Below are positions 1 to 7,789 of a stretch of DNA of 33,234 nucleotides, in pieces. The DNA comes from Fodinibius sp050117475. GTDB taxonomy: Bacteria; Bacteroidota; Rhodothermia; Balneolales; Balneolaceae. Below the pieces are notes generated by a model. The model worked only from the letters and a program-made list of their open reading frames with translations, did not search any database and had not been told where the DNA came from. The position numbers and the translations under genes were made by a program. Positions within the stretch are counted from its first letter, which is position 1. Each line of letters opens with the position of its first letter. Location: contig JASFMR010000030.1 in NCBI GenBank assembly GCA_050117475.1, positions 1 through 33,234 on the forward strand. Direction: 5' to 3'.

Positions 1-2
1 TA

Positions 3-803
3 CGGAATCATGTTTTTAAAGGGGCTCGTTACGGTATAGCCGGCATACGGAAAAATTATTGTATACCTGATCGGCCGTTAAGTGCTACGGCTCTAAAACC
101 ACTGGGAAGCAGTCCCTCGGAATTGGCCGATCTTTGTTACCAATTTGCCGTGGGAGGTATTGATATTATTAAAGATGATCACGGCTTAGCCAACCAGGAA
201 TTTGCTCCATTTGAGGACCGGGTGGCAGCCTGTGTGTCAGCTATTCAACAAGCCGCTGATAAACATGGCCGGCGTTCCTATTACTTTCCAAATATTACAG
301 CTTTTGCGTCGGAAACGGTGAACCGCTATAAAAAGGCGGCAGAGATGGGAGCGGATGGGGTTTTGGTTTGTCCTCACATCACGGGCCTTGAAACCATGCA
401 TCGCCTGGCCCGCCTTGATATCGATCTGCCTATCATCGCACACCCTGCATTTTCCGGCGGCCTAACAACACATGAAACCCAAGGGCTTACTGCCGATTTT
501 TTATATGGGCAGTTGTGGCGGGCGCTGGGGGCTGATTTTGTCATTTATCCCAACAAAGGTGGGCGGTTTACGTTTTCGGCTGAAGAGTGCAAGGCAATAA
601 ATGAAGCAGCGCAGGAAGTGGAATCTCCCTTTAAAGCTGTTTTCCCGATGCCGGCAGGAGGGATACAAGTGAAAAATGTGGATAAATGGATTTCAGAATA
701 CGGCAAAGATATCGCATTTTTAATTGGTGCCAGCCTCTACGAACATGAAAAGGGTATACGGATCGCTTCTAACGAGTTTAGTCGGAAATTAAATCAAAAT
801 TGA
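3..803 (+). CDS. RuBisCO-like protein (form IV family), 5' end outside the window
   Basis: The reading frame is already open at base 3, so the N-terminal part of the protein is missing. The visible 266 residues carry the C-terminal TIM-barrel of the RuBisCO large-subunit superfamily: an RPL...TALKPLG segment that holds the strand-1 lysine, then GGIDIIKDDHGL, which aligns with the KDDEN metal-site motif. The carbamylated Lys and the following Asp are kept, but the Glu ligand is His. A later PAGGI segment matches the phosphate-binding SGG loop. With these changes it is unlikely to fix CO2. Known RuBisCO-like proteins act as enolases or isomerases in methionine salvage, or as decarboxylases/transcarboxylases in acid-sugar (for example apiose) catabolism. 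The cupin 12 bases downstream suits a sugar-acid role, but that is inference. Family certain; substrate unknown. Confidence 0.9.
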   Translation, partial: RNHVFKGARYGIAGIRKNYCIPDRPLSATALKPLGSSPSELADLCYQFAVGGIDIIKDDHGLANQEFAPFEDRVAACVSAIQQAADKHGRRSYYFPNITAFASETVNRYKKAAEMGADGVLVCPHITGLETMHRLARLDIDLPIIAHPAFSGGLTTHETQGLTADFLYGQLWRALGADFVIYPNKGGRFTFSAEECKAINEAAQEVESPFKAVFPMPAGGIQVKNVDKWISEYGKDIAFLIGASLYEHEKGIRIASNEFSRKLNQN

Positions 804-815
804 GTTGTTATCGAG

Positions 816-1274
816 ATGAAGAATAACTCAAAAGTAATTAAGAGCAGTAACTATCAATGGGAATCCATCCCGCGGAAAAACTATAAGGACGATACCAGCT
901 GTTACAAAGGCGTGCACCGGTATTCGCTGCTGGGGGAAGGCCGGGATGAACAAGCATTAAATTTCCAGACACGATATTTTGAAGTGGAAGCAGGGGGGTA
1001 TACCTCTTTCGAATATCACCGGCATCCGCATTCTGTCATTATTATCAGGGGTTCCGGTACGGTAATTCTCGGTGATTCGCTTCACGACATCTCTTTACAC
1101 GATGTCGTGTTTATTGCCCCGGAAACCCTTCACCAATTCCATGCCGATAAAGGAGAGCCTCTTGGTTTTATTTGTGTAGTGGATCGCTACCGCGACCGGC
1201 CGAGCTTACCGGACGACGAAATGTTACAGCGGGAAATTGTTTCTGAAGAGATAAGAAAGAAGATCCGGCGTTAG
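816..1274 (+). CDS. cupin-domain protein
   Basis: 152 residues with one conserved cupin_2 barrel. The first motif reads YHRHPHSVIIIRGSGTV (two to three His metal ligands and the G-rich turn). The second motif, PETLHQFHA, supplies another His. Single-domain cupins of this size bind a divalent metal and are often small sugar or acid isomerases, lyases or sensors. The start ATG lies 12 bases after the stop of the RuBisCO-like gene, so the two are almost certainly one transcript and probably one pathway. No good Shine-Dalgarno is visible. The substrate cannot be read from the sequence. An inverted repeat at 1083-1109 lies inside the gene. Confidence 0.85.
   Translation: MKNNSKVIKSSNYQWESIPRKNYKDDTSCYKGVHRYSLLGEGRDEQALNFQTRYFEVEAGGYTSFEYHRHPHSVIIIRGSGTVILGDSLHDISLHDVVFIAPETLHQFHADKGEPLGFICVVDRYRDRPSLPDDEMLQREIVSEEIRKKIRR
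1083..1109 (+). repeat. inverted repeat inside the cupin gene
   Basis: CACGACATC (1083-1091) and GATGTCGTG (1101-1109) form a perfect 9-bp stem with a 9-base loop, followed by TTTATT. It encodes the HDISLHDVV part of the cupin, so the two HD dipeptides partly explain it. It could be an intragenic pause or premature terminator, or chance. Confidence 0.5.
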
Positions 1275-1331
1275 TTTAGAGAGGGCCTTAAAGCAAATAA
1301 AAATTTTGCGATCAACCCCATTAAATAAAAA

Positions 1332-1356
1332 AGCCCTTGCAATAGGTACAAGGGCT
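1332..1356 (-). terminator. intrinsic terminator of tRNA-Gly
   Basis: AGCCCTTG (1332-1339) and CAAGGGCT (1349-1356) make an 8-bp stem with a 9-base loop. Read on the minus strand it begins 4 bases after the tRNA 3' end and is followed by TTTTTATTTAA. Confidence 0.85.
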
Positions 1357-1360
1357 GATG

Positions 1361-1432
1361 AGCGGGAAACGAGATTCGAACTCGCGACCCCAACCTTGGC
1401 AAGGTTGTGCTCTACCACTGAGCTATTCCCGC
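1361..1432 (-). tRNA. tRNA-Gly, anticodon GCC
   Basis: Reading the minus strand from 1432 gives a complete cloverleaf: a 7-bp acceptor stem GCGGGAA/TTCCCGC, D arm AGCTCAGTGGTAGAGC, anticodon arm CAACCTTGCCAAGGTTG with the GCC anticodon, and T arm with GTTCGAATC. The discriminator base is U, typical of bacterial tRNA-Gly. CCA is not encoded. It stands alone, between its own promoter and terminator. Confidence 0.97.
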
Positions 1433-1443
1433 TTGAAAGAGTC

Positions 1444-1475
1444 CAAATATAAGGTTATAACTCCATACATTTCAA
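1444..1475 (-). promoter_or_regulatory. Bacteroidota-type promoter of tRNA-Gly
   Basis: On the minus strand, TTG (1475-1473) is followed after 21 bases by TATATTTG (1451-1444), an exact match to the -33 TTG / -7 TAnnTTTG consensus of Bacteroidota sigma factor. The expected start of transcription is a few bases before the tRNA 5' end at 1432. Confidence 0.75.
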
Positions 1476-1596
1476 CAGAAATTTTGAAAAACTTATTTAG
1501 GGATTCGAATACACGGTTAGGGAACGCTAACTATTAATTATTGTTAAAGCAGCAGGCTGAGAGAAGAAAATTCTTAGAAATAATGGAGGGTTATAA

Positions 1597-2685
1597 ATGA
1601 AATACAGGAAATTGGGCAATAGTGGCCTTGTGGTAAGTGAAGTCGGATTGGGGACTATGCAGTTTGGCGAGGCCATGCAAATGGGTGGCCTGGGACAAGA
1701 GGCAACCAATGAGATGGTGGACTTTGCCTTGGATCACGGCATTAACTACATCGATACAGCGGATGTCTACAGCCTGGGAGAAAGTGAGAAGCTGTTGGGG
1801 AACGCCCTAAAAGGTAAACGGGATGAAATTGTGCTTTCAACGAAATTCCGCCTGCCTATGGACAACAATATAAACCACAGCGGCGCAACGCGTGTGAATA
1901 TCATGCGCGAAGTAGAGGCCAGTCTCGAACGTCTACAGACTGATTACATTGATTTGTACCAAGTACACAGTTGGGATCCTTATACCCCTTTGGAAGAAAC
2001 ACTGCGGGCACTTGATGACTTAGTTCATCAGGGGAAGGTGCGTTATATAGGCTTGAGCAATTACATGGCCTGGCAGGCAGCTACCGCCCTTGGACTGCAA
2101 GAGAAGTTGGGATTGGAAAAATATGTGACTGCACAGATGTATTATAGCCTTGTCGGCCGAGACCTGGAAAATGATTTTATGTCGTTTGCCGACTATCACG
2201 ATATGGGCATTATTGTTTGGAGCCCACTGGCGGGTGGTTTTCTTTCCGGAAAATATGACAAGGATAACCCACCGCCCAAAGGCTCACGGTTTGCGGAAGC
2301 CGGCCAGTTTGTCCCTTTTGATATCGATAAAGGATTCGAAATTGTGGAAGCACTGAGGGAAGTGGCCGAACGACATGGGGCCAGTCCGGCCCGCGTTGCA
2401 TTGGCTTGGACATTGTCACGCGACAATATCAGTAGTGTATTGATTGCCGCAAGAAAGCTGGAACACCTGGAAGATAATATTAAAGCCGTAGACCTGGAGC
2501 TGGCCGAAGAGGATATCAATTTGCTTGATGATATTTCCGATCCGGGCATTCCCTACCCTCGATGGATGGTACTGCAACAGGCATATGCCGAGGATCCCCG
2601 GGCGAAGGCAATAGAGCCGGGTAAATTCGTTGATGGCGGTCCATGGGAAGATTTGCGTTTCAAAAAGATGCCGCTGGAAGAATGA
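1597..2685 (+). CDS. aldo/keto reductase
   Basis: 362 residues, an NADPH-dependent aldo/keto reductase of the large-family type (predicted aryl-alcohol dehydrogenase / Kv-beta-like). The catalytic tetrad is visible as Asp53, Tyr58 (DTADVY), Lys83 (STKF) and His124 (YQVHS). GLSNY and the late SSVLIAARKLEHLEDN segment match the substrate and cofactor regions. A strong Shine-Dalgarno GGAGGG at 1585-1590 fixes the start. It is monocistronic: the next gene converges on it from the other strand. Likely a cytoplasmic reductase of aldehydes or sugar-derived carbonyls; the natural substrate is not predictable. Confidence 0.92.
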   Translation: MKYRKLGNSGLVVSEVGLGTMQFGEAMQMGGLGQEATNEMVDFALDHGINYIDTADVYSLGESEKLLGNALKGKRDEIVLSTKFRLPMDNNINHSGATRVNIMREVEASLERLQTDYIDLYQVHSWDPYTPLEETLRALDDLVHQGKVRYIGLSNYMAWQAATALGLQEKLGLEKYVTAQMYYSLVGRDLENDFMSFADYHDMGIIVWSPLAGGFLSGKYDKDNPPPKGSRFAEAGQFVPFDIDKGFEIVEALREVAERHGASPARVALAWTLSRDNISSVLIAARKLEHLEDNIKAVDLELAEEDINLLDDISDPGIPYPRWMVLQQAYAEDPRAKAIEPGKFVDGGPWEDLRFKKMPLEE

Positions 2686-2777
2686 GATAATTGGCAGAGC
2701 ATGATATTACTCAGAAATGGTTTGCCCGGGCCAATACACTTTTTGGGGAGTTCGTTCTAAGTGTATATCAAAAAGAG

Positions 2778-3053
2778 TCAGGATTTTCTTTTCTCTTCCT
2801 TTACCCGTTTTCGTTGTTTGGTCACGGCCCGATCACAGAGCACGATGATCCCAAAAAAGGTCAGGAAAAATGTGACTATGCCCAACCAGGTCACCCATGA
2901 TCCATTTCCGAGGTAAGCGGTAACCCATCCGGCCGCTGAACACAGGAATAAAATGACAAGGGGGATTTCTGATATTGTCGTTTCCAGTTTATGGGTTCCC
3001 CATTCTTCTTCGGGAAGTAATATATTTTGTTCTTTTAGATCTTCTAAAGACAT
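2778..3053 (-). CDS. small two-helix membrane protein
   Basis: 91 residues with a soluble N-terminus (about 1-27), two hydrophobic helices (about 29-47 and 52-72) joined by a Trp/Gly turn, and a strongly basic tail rich in Lys and Arg. Its start codon lies 2 bases after the stop of the permease-UspA gene, so the two are co-transcribed and probably translationally coupled. No named family recognised. The tight pairing suggests an accessory or stabilising partner of the transporter; that is inference only. Confidence 0.7.
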   Translation of the reverse strand: MSLEDLKEQNILLPEEEWGTHKLETTISEIPLVILFLCSAAGWVTAYLGNGSWVTWLGIVTFFLTFFGIIVLCDRAVTKQRKRVKEEKRKS

Positions 3054-3055
3054 AA

Positions 3056-5389
3056 TTAATGGACTCTTTCTGGTTCAGAACTCCGGAAAAATTCAATAAC
3101 ATCAAGCAAACCCGAGTGAATGGTTGTCCTTCGGGTTTTCATGAGAATCAAATTCCCATTGGTCTTTTGGGCAATTTGCTCCGGCTTTGTGCCGGCAATG
3201 AGCTTGTGAAACCATCCTTCTCTCGCCGCTCCAATGATGGTCAAATCATGCTTTGAGGAAAGCTCAACGATAGGCTCGACAACACGGGGATCCACCTTCA
3301 GCTTGATGGCATGTTTAGCCTCCTGCTCGCTATCCGGTCCGGCTTCCAGGTCTGTTAGTCCCTCATAAAGGGCATCCAGTCGTTTTTGTTTAGTTTCTTT
3401 ATCGGCATCAACCTCGGGCGAAATAATGTGGTAGAGATCGATGGTTGATCGCTGTTCCTTTTCAAACATTTGTCCGACCTCAAGCATCAAATGAGCCTGA
3501 TCGGGATAAGCCACCGGAATGAAAATATTTTTGATGTTGCCAAAGTCATTACCGCGCAAGACAGCAATATCACAGTCGGCATCTTTCATTACCTGGTCAA
3601 TATTACTGCCAATTGTTGTCTCTGCTGAACCTCGTTTCCCCTGCCAGCCCATAACCACCATATCGATTTCGCGGTCTTCGACCTCATCAATAATAGCTTT
3701 GGCCGGTTTTCGGGCAATGCGAATGACGGAGCTGGTGGGTAGTTCATATTTTCCCGCTATTTTCATAGCCTCATCGATCACCCGGTCTCGTGCACTTTTA
3801 ATATATTGCCTACCGACTTCCAGTGGAGATTGCTGAGGCACGGTTATCGCATTCATAATGATAAGTTCGCCACCTTTCTCTTTGGCAACCATCGCCCCAA
3901 AATCAATCAGTGCCTTGGAAGTTTTTGGATTTGCAACAGGAATCAGAACACGATAGCGTTCTTTTTCTTTATATACCGATTGTTCAAGTACAACAGGGGA
4001 TACCCGTTTGGCCCGTTCTCGTTTTTTCGCATACGTATAGTAGAGGACAAAACCCGTCGAGATCCACCCTGCTACAACATACCAACCGAGCGGAGAAAAG
4101 TGGAACATGTAGGCTGCGATAACAATCATCAGTACGATGGCCAAAATGGGTGTAAAAGGGAAGAAGGGAATAAGAAACCCATAATCAAGTTTATCGCCAT
4201 ACTTTCGGCGAATGGTAATAATCGCAATATTAACCTGTAGGAAAAGCAGCAAAAACATAACATCGGCCGCGGCGGCAACGTCCTGAATGGGGACAGCAAC
4301 AGCCATAAAGATGATTAAGCTGCCACTGGCTATGAGAGCAAGATACGGGGTTCGGGTCGATTGATTAATTTTTGCGAAAAAATCCGGAAGGTTTCGATCG
4401 CGTCCCATTGCAAACGAAACGCGCGTGGAGCTAAACGTAGTGGCATTCAGGGCAGACATTGTAGAAAGAAGGCCGCCGATCAGCAGCAGGGAAGTACCGA
4501 GAGGCATGAATTGACGAGCCGCTTCGGCCAATCCAAGTTCTCCGGCATCGCCCAGCCATTGCCAGGTAGCTTGTGCCGATCCTGTATCTACAGCACCTAC
4601 GGCAACGATAGCAACAAGAATATAGATCGGAATAACGATAAAAAGCGACCAAAAAACGGCCCGGGGGATATTCTTTTTGGGGTTTTTAACTTCTTCACCC
4701 GCCTGAACAATGATTTCATACCCTTCAAATGCGATATATGTAAGCCCCATGGCAGACATAACTCCTGCAAAACCTTTGGGGGTAAAAGGGGTAAAGTGAT
4801 TCCAATTCACCGGGTTCTTGAACATTACCCACAATCCGCTGGCTATAAATATCCCAATTATGATTACTTTGATGACTGTGACAATATTGCCGGCCAACCC
4901 TGTTTCGGAGACACCCTTGAAGTTAATTGCGATGAAGGCCAATGCAATTAGTACGGCAAGCCCCTTCTGAAAAATCGCTGCCTCGATAGGGAGCCCGGCT
5001 ACAGAATGAACGCCAAACTCCCTCAATACAAATCCCAGGTACGAAGAAAACCCAAGTGCGTAGAGGCTGCCGGCAACAGCGTGGGCAAACCAACTCATCC
5101 AACCGGCAAGAAAGGCATTTGGGCCCGGCAGGCCTTCCTTCACCCAGAGGTAGCCTCCGCCGGCTTCGGGAATAGCCGATCCTAATTCGGCATAGGCTAA
5201 AGCCGTTAAAAATGTTACCAGGCCGTTGCCCGCGAACGCTAGAATCAGAGCGGGCCCGGCTGTCCCCGCAGCATAACCTGTAAGGACAAAGATACCGGCA
5301 CCAATCATAGCGCCGACACCAACCATTGTAATTGTAAAAACTCCTAAATCTCTACTTAGCTCTGTTTGGTGTTGGGGAGACTCGGGCAT
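3056..5389 (-). CDS. APC-family amino-acid permease fused to two UspA domains
   Basis: 777 residues. Residues 1 to about 450 are an amino acid-polyamine-organocation permease: the first helix carries the GAMIGAGIFVLTG signature, and about twelve hydrophobic helices follow, with EGYEIIVQAGEE in the helix 6 region. After a basic linker come two universal-stress-protein-like domains, about 480-610 (RVLIPVANP..., ending GSNIDQVMKDADCDIAVLRG) and about 620-745 (NIFIPVAYPDQ..., TIIGAAREGWFHKLIAGTKPEQIAQK). Known relatives import cationic or other amino acids, and the UspA part, which can bind ATP or cAMP-like ligands in this family, may gate transport. Nothing visible sets the substrate. First gene of a two-gene minus-strand operon. 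Confidence 0.93.
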   Translation of the reverse strand: MPESPQHQTELSRDLGVFTITMVGVGAMIGAGIFVLTGYAAGTAGPALILAFAGNGLVTFLTALAYAELGSAIPEAGGGYLWVKEGLPGPNAFLAGWMSWFAHAVAGSLYALGFSSYLGFVLREFGVHSVAGLPIEAAIFQKGLAVLIALAFIAINFKGVSETGLAGNIVTVIKVIIIGIFIASGLWVMFKNPVNWNHFTPFTPKGFAGVMSAMGLTYIAFEGYEIIVQAGEEVKNPKKNIPRAVFWSLFIVIPIYILVAIVAVGAVDTGSAQATWQWLGDAGELGLAEAARQFMPLGTSLLLIGGLLSTMSALNATTFSSTRVSFAMGRDRNLPDFFAKINQSTRTPYLALIASGSLIIFMAVAVPIQDVAAAADVMFLLLFLQVNIAIITIRRKYGDKLDYGFLIPFFPFTPILAIVLMIVIAAYMFHFSPLGWYVVAGWISTGFVLYYTYAKKRERAKRVSPVVLEQSVYKEKERYRVLIPVANPKTSKALIDFGAMVAKEKGGELIIMNAITVPQQSPLEVGRQYIKSARDRVIDEAMKIAGKYELPTSSVIRIARKPAKAIIDEVEDREIDMVVMGWQGKRGSAETTIGSNIDQVMKDADCDIAVLRGNDFGNIKNIFIPVAYPDQAHLMLEVGQMFEKEQRSTIDLYHIISPEVDADKETKQKRLDALYEGLTDLEAGPDSEQEAKHAIKLKVDPRVVEPIVELSSKHDLTIIGAAREGWFHKLIAGTKPEQIAQKTNGNLILMKTRRTTIHSGLLDVIEFFRSSEPERVH

Positions 5390-5632
5390 AGATTTTTATT
5401 CATTCTTAATTTGCTACACGAAAACACGTAAGGTAGCTGAAAAACGTTCCAAATGTTAGCAACCTAAAGTTTAAAAGCAAATAGATTTAGGGCAATTGGT
5501 CTAGATGTTTTGTAAACAGCCGCCCTTCGTTAATATTCCGGGACCCAGGCGTTGTAGTAAGTGTATTAGTTCACCTATACGATTCGGAAATATTAGTCGT
5601 TAATTTACCTGTCAATTACTTTCTGATTTTCT

Positions 5633-5640
5633 TAACTTTG
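5633..5640 (+). promoter_or_regulatory. -7 element upstream of purF
   Basis: TAACTTTG matches the Bacteroidota TAnnTTTG consensus and lies 33 bases before the purF start codon. The -33 box is poor (CTG at 5609-5611). The 5390-5673 gap also contains the divergent start region of the permease operon, for which no clear promoter was found. Confidence 0.5.
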
Positions 5641-5673
5641 CGCTTACTGTAAATCTTACTACTCGTATAATTC

Positions 5674-7176
5674 ATGATTGACAAGCCACGAGATTATTGC
5701 GGTATTTTTGGAATTCAAAATCACCCCGATGCCGCCCTCCTAACCTATTATGGATTGCATGCGCTTCAACACCGGGGACAGGAATCAGCAGGTATTGTAA
5801 CTTCCTACTATGATGAGGAAAAGGATCGCTGGGTAATGCCGGCCCATCGCGACTTCGGCCTGGTGTTGAATGTTTTTGATGATCAAAAAATATTTAGCGA
5901 AGAGCTTAAAGGAACTTCCGCCATTGGACATAACCGGTATTCTACGACCGGGGCGTCAAAGAATCCCGCGAATATTCAACCATTTCGGGTCCATTATCGA
6001 AAGGGAAATATTGCCATCGGACATAATGGCAACCTGGCAAATGCGAAACAACTGCGTGATCGGTTCCGGGAACAGGGCGTACTTTTCCAGAGCACCTCTG
6101 ATACCGAGCTCATTCTGCATTTGATCTCCCACAGCCAAAAAGAAACCCAGCTGGAACAGGTGCTGGAGGCACTTGAACAGATTGAAGGTGCATACAGTCT
6201 GGTCATGCTTACCGACGACAAGCTTATTGCTGTTCGCGATCCCAATGGCTTTCGACCGCTGGCGCTGGGCAAAGTCAATGGTTCGTATTGTGTAGCGAGT
6301 GAAACGTGTGCATTTGATATAATTGATGCAGAGTATATTCGCGATATTGAACCCGGAGAAGTGCTGGTGATGGACCAGGACGCCGGATCAGATTCGCAGC
6401 CTAAATCGTACCACCTTGAAGCGGAATACGGCACCGAAACCAGTCAATGTATTTTTGAATACGTTTATTTCTCTCGTCCCGACAGCAAGATTTTCGGGGA
6501 AAATGTGGATAAGGTGCGTCGAAATCTGGGCAAATACCTGGCAAAAGAGCATCCCATTAATGAAATTTTATCGAATAAGGATGTCGATACCAAGCCTATT
6601 GTAATTTCGGTTCCCGATTCCAGTAATACGGCGGCCCTTGGATATGTACACGAAAACCAAAAGCTGGGTTATGATTGCAAATTCGAGATCGGCTTGATCC
6701 GCAATCATTATGTGGGGCGTACGTTTATTTCTCCGGGACAAAAATCGCGTGATCAAAAAGTCCGAACCAAGTTTAATACCGTGAAAGGGGTCATCGAAGG
6801 TCGGTCGGTGATTATTGTGGATGACTCGATCGTGCGCGGTACAACGTCTCGTTACCTGGTGGATATGATCCGGCAAGCCAATCCGGCAGAGATACATTTT
6901 CTAGTCAGCTCTCCTCCCATTATCAGTCCATGCTACTATGGCATGGATTTCCCCACGCCCAAGGAGTTGATGGCCAATCGTTTTGATCGTGATATCAGCA
7001 AGATGGCTGAAGAGATCGGGGTTGACAGTTTGCGGTATTTATCACCGGATGGCTTGGTGAATGCGGTTAAAGAGGCCAATGTGTCCCCCAACGGATACTG
7101 CACCGCTTGTTTTACCGAGAAGTACCCCGTTCCCGTTAACTTTGGCATAGAGAAAGAAGAAAACGAGATCATATAA
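5674..7176 (+). CDS. purF: amidophosphoribosyltransferase
   Basis: 500 residues; makes 5-phosphoribosylamine from PRPP and glutamine, the first step of purine synthesis. The N-terminal Ntn glutaminase starts at Cys9 (CGIFGI), so a propeptide of 8 residues must be removed to free the nucleophile. The PRPP loop is VDDSIVRGTT (382-391). Cys212 (SETCAFD), Cys420 (SPCYYGMD), Cys476 and Cys479 (CTAC) sit where the four 4Fe-4S ligands of the Bacillus-type enzyme lie, so this is an oxygen-sensitive Fe-S PurF. No Shine-Dalgarno is visible. Its stop codon overlaps the start of engB by one base. Confidence 0.97.
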   Translation: MIDKPRDYCGIFGIQNHPDAALLTYYGLHALQHRGQESAGIVTSYYDEEKDRWVMPAHRDFGLVLNVFDDQKIFSEELKGTSAIGHNRYSTTGASKNPANIQPFRVHYRKGNIAIGHNGNLANAKQLRDRFREQGVLFQSTSDTELILHLISHSQKETQLEQVLEALEQIEGAYSLVMLTDDKLIAVRDPNGFRPLALGKVNGSYCVASETCAFDIIDAEYIRDIEPGEVLVMDQDAGSDSQPKSYHLEAEYGTETSQCIFEYVYFSRPDSKIFGENVDKVRRNLGKYLAKEHPINEILSNKDVDTKPIVISVPDSSNTAALGYVHENQKLGYDCKFEIGLIRNHYVGRTFISPGQKSRDQKVRTKFNTVKGVIEGRSVIIVDDSIVRGTTSRYLVDMIRQANPAEIHFLVSSPPIISPCYYGMDFPTPKELMANRFDRDISKMAEEIGVDSLRYLSPDGLVNAVKEANVSPNGYCTACFTEKYPVPVNFGIEKEENEII

Positions 7177-7772
7177 TGAAATTTAAGAAGGCGGATTTCG
7201 TTACCAGTGCACCGGCGCTGGACGTATGTCCGGAGCCTCACTTTCCCGAAATTTGTTTTGCCGGCCGATCGAATGTTGGAAAGTCGACGCTTATCAACGC
7301 CCTGGTGAATCACAAGGGATTGGCTCGTACCAGTAACGTGCCGGGAAAGACTCAGGAAATGAATTATTACCTGGTGGATGATAAGCTCTTTTTAGTGGAC
7401 CTTCCGGGTTTTGGATATGCGCAGGTATCAAAGAAAGAACGGGAACGCTGGGGGCGTGATATTCGCGACTACCTGTTACACCGTTCAACCCTGCGCCTTG
7501 TATTGCACCTGGTGGATATCCGTCATGAGCCGAGCAAACTGGATGAGGAATTCTTCTATTGGCTGGGCAGTAATCGGTTACCGTTTGTTGTAGTGTTGAC
7601 AAAAGGGGATAAAATTTCCTATAACAAACAACAGCAATCCAGGGCCAGACTTAAAAGAATACTAGATGAAATGAATATCGAAGTTCCCATTGTGATCAGT
7701 TCGGCAGAAGACAAAATCGGTATCGATGCAGTCAGAGAGCTTATACTTGAATTTGCAGAGTTTCAAACCTAA
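7176..7772 (+). CDS. engB: ribosome biogenesis GTP-binding protein EngB/YsxC
   Basis: 198 residues, the normal length. TRAFAC GTPase motifs are in order: G1 GRSNVGKS (30-37), G2 region with SNVPGKTQ, G3 DLPG, G4 TKGD, and G5-like ISSAEDK near the end. EngB acts in assembly of the 50S subunit. The start codon shares one base with the purF stop (TAATG), so translation is coupled to purF. serA follows after 17 bases. Confidence 0.96.
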   Translation: MKFKKADFVTSAPALDVCPEPHFPEICFAGRSNVGKSTLINALVNHKGLARTSNVPGKTQEMNYYLVDDKLFLVDLPGFGYAQVSKKERERWGRDIRDYLLHRSTLRLVLHLVDIRHEPSKLDEEFFYWLGSNRLPFVVVLTKGDKISYNKQQQSRARLKRILDEMNIEVPIVISSAEDKIGIDAVRELILEFAEFQT

Positions 7773-7789
7773 ATAATCCTACTATTATT

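Noticed and set aside
1224..1418. 64-codon minus-strand frame
   Set aside because: Covers the tRNA-Gly gene and its terminator; reads as a translated tRNA.
2691..2900. 69-codon plus-strand frame after the aldo/keto reductase
   Set aside because: It lies mostly antisense to the 91-residue membrane protein, which has a clear helix pattern and operon spacing.
4361..4951. 196-codon plus-strand frame inside the permease gene
   Set aside because: Antisense shadow of well-conserved membrane helices; composition is not protein-like.
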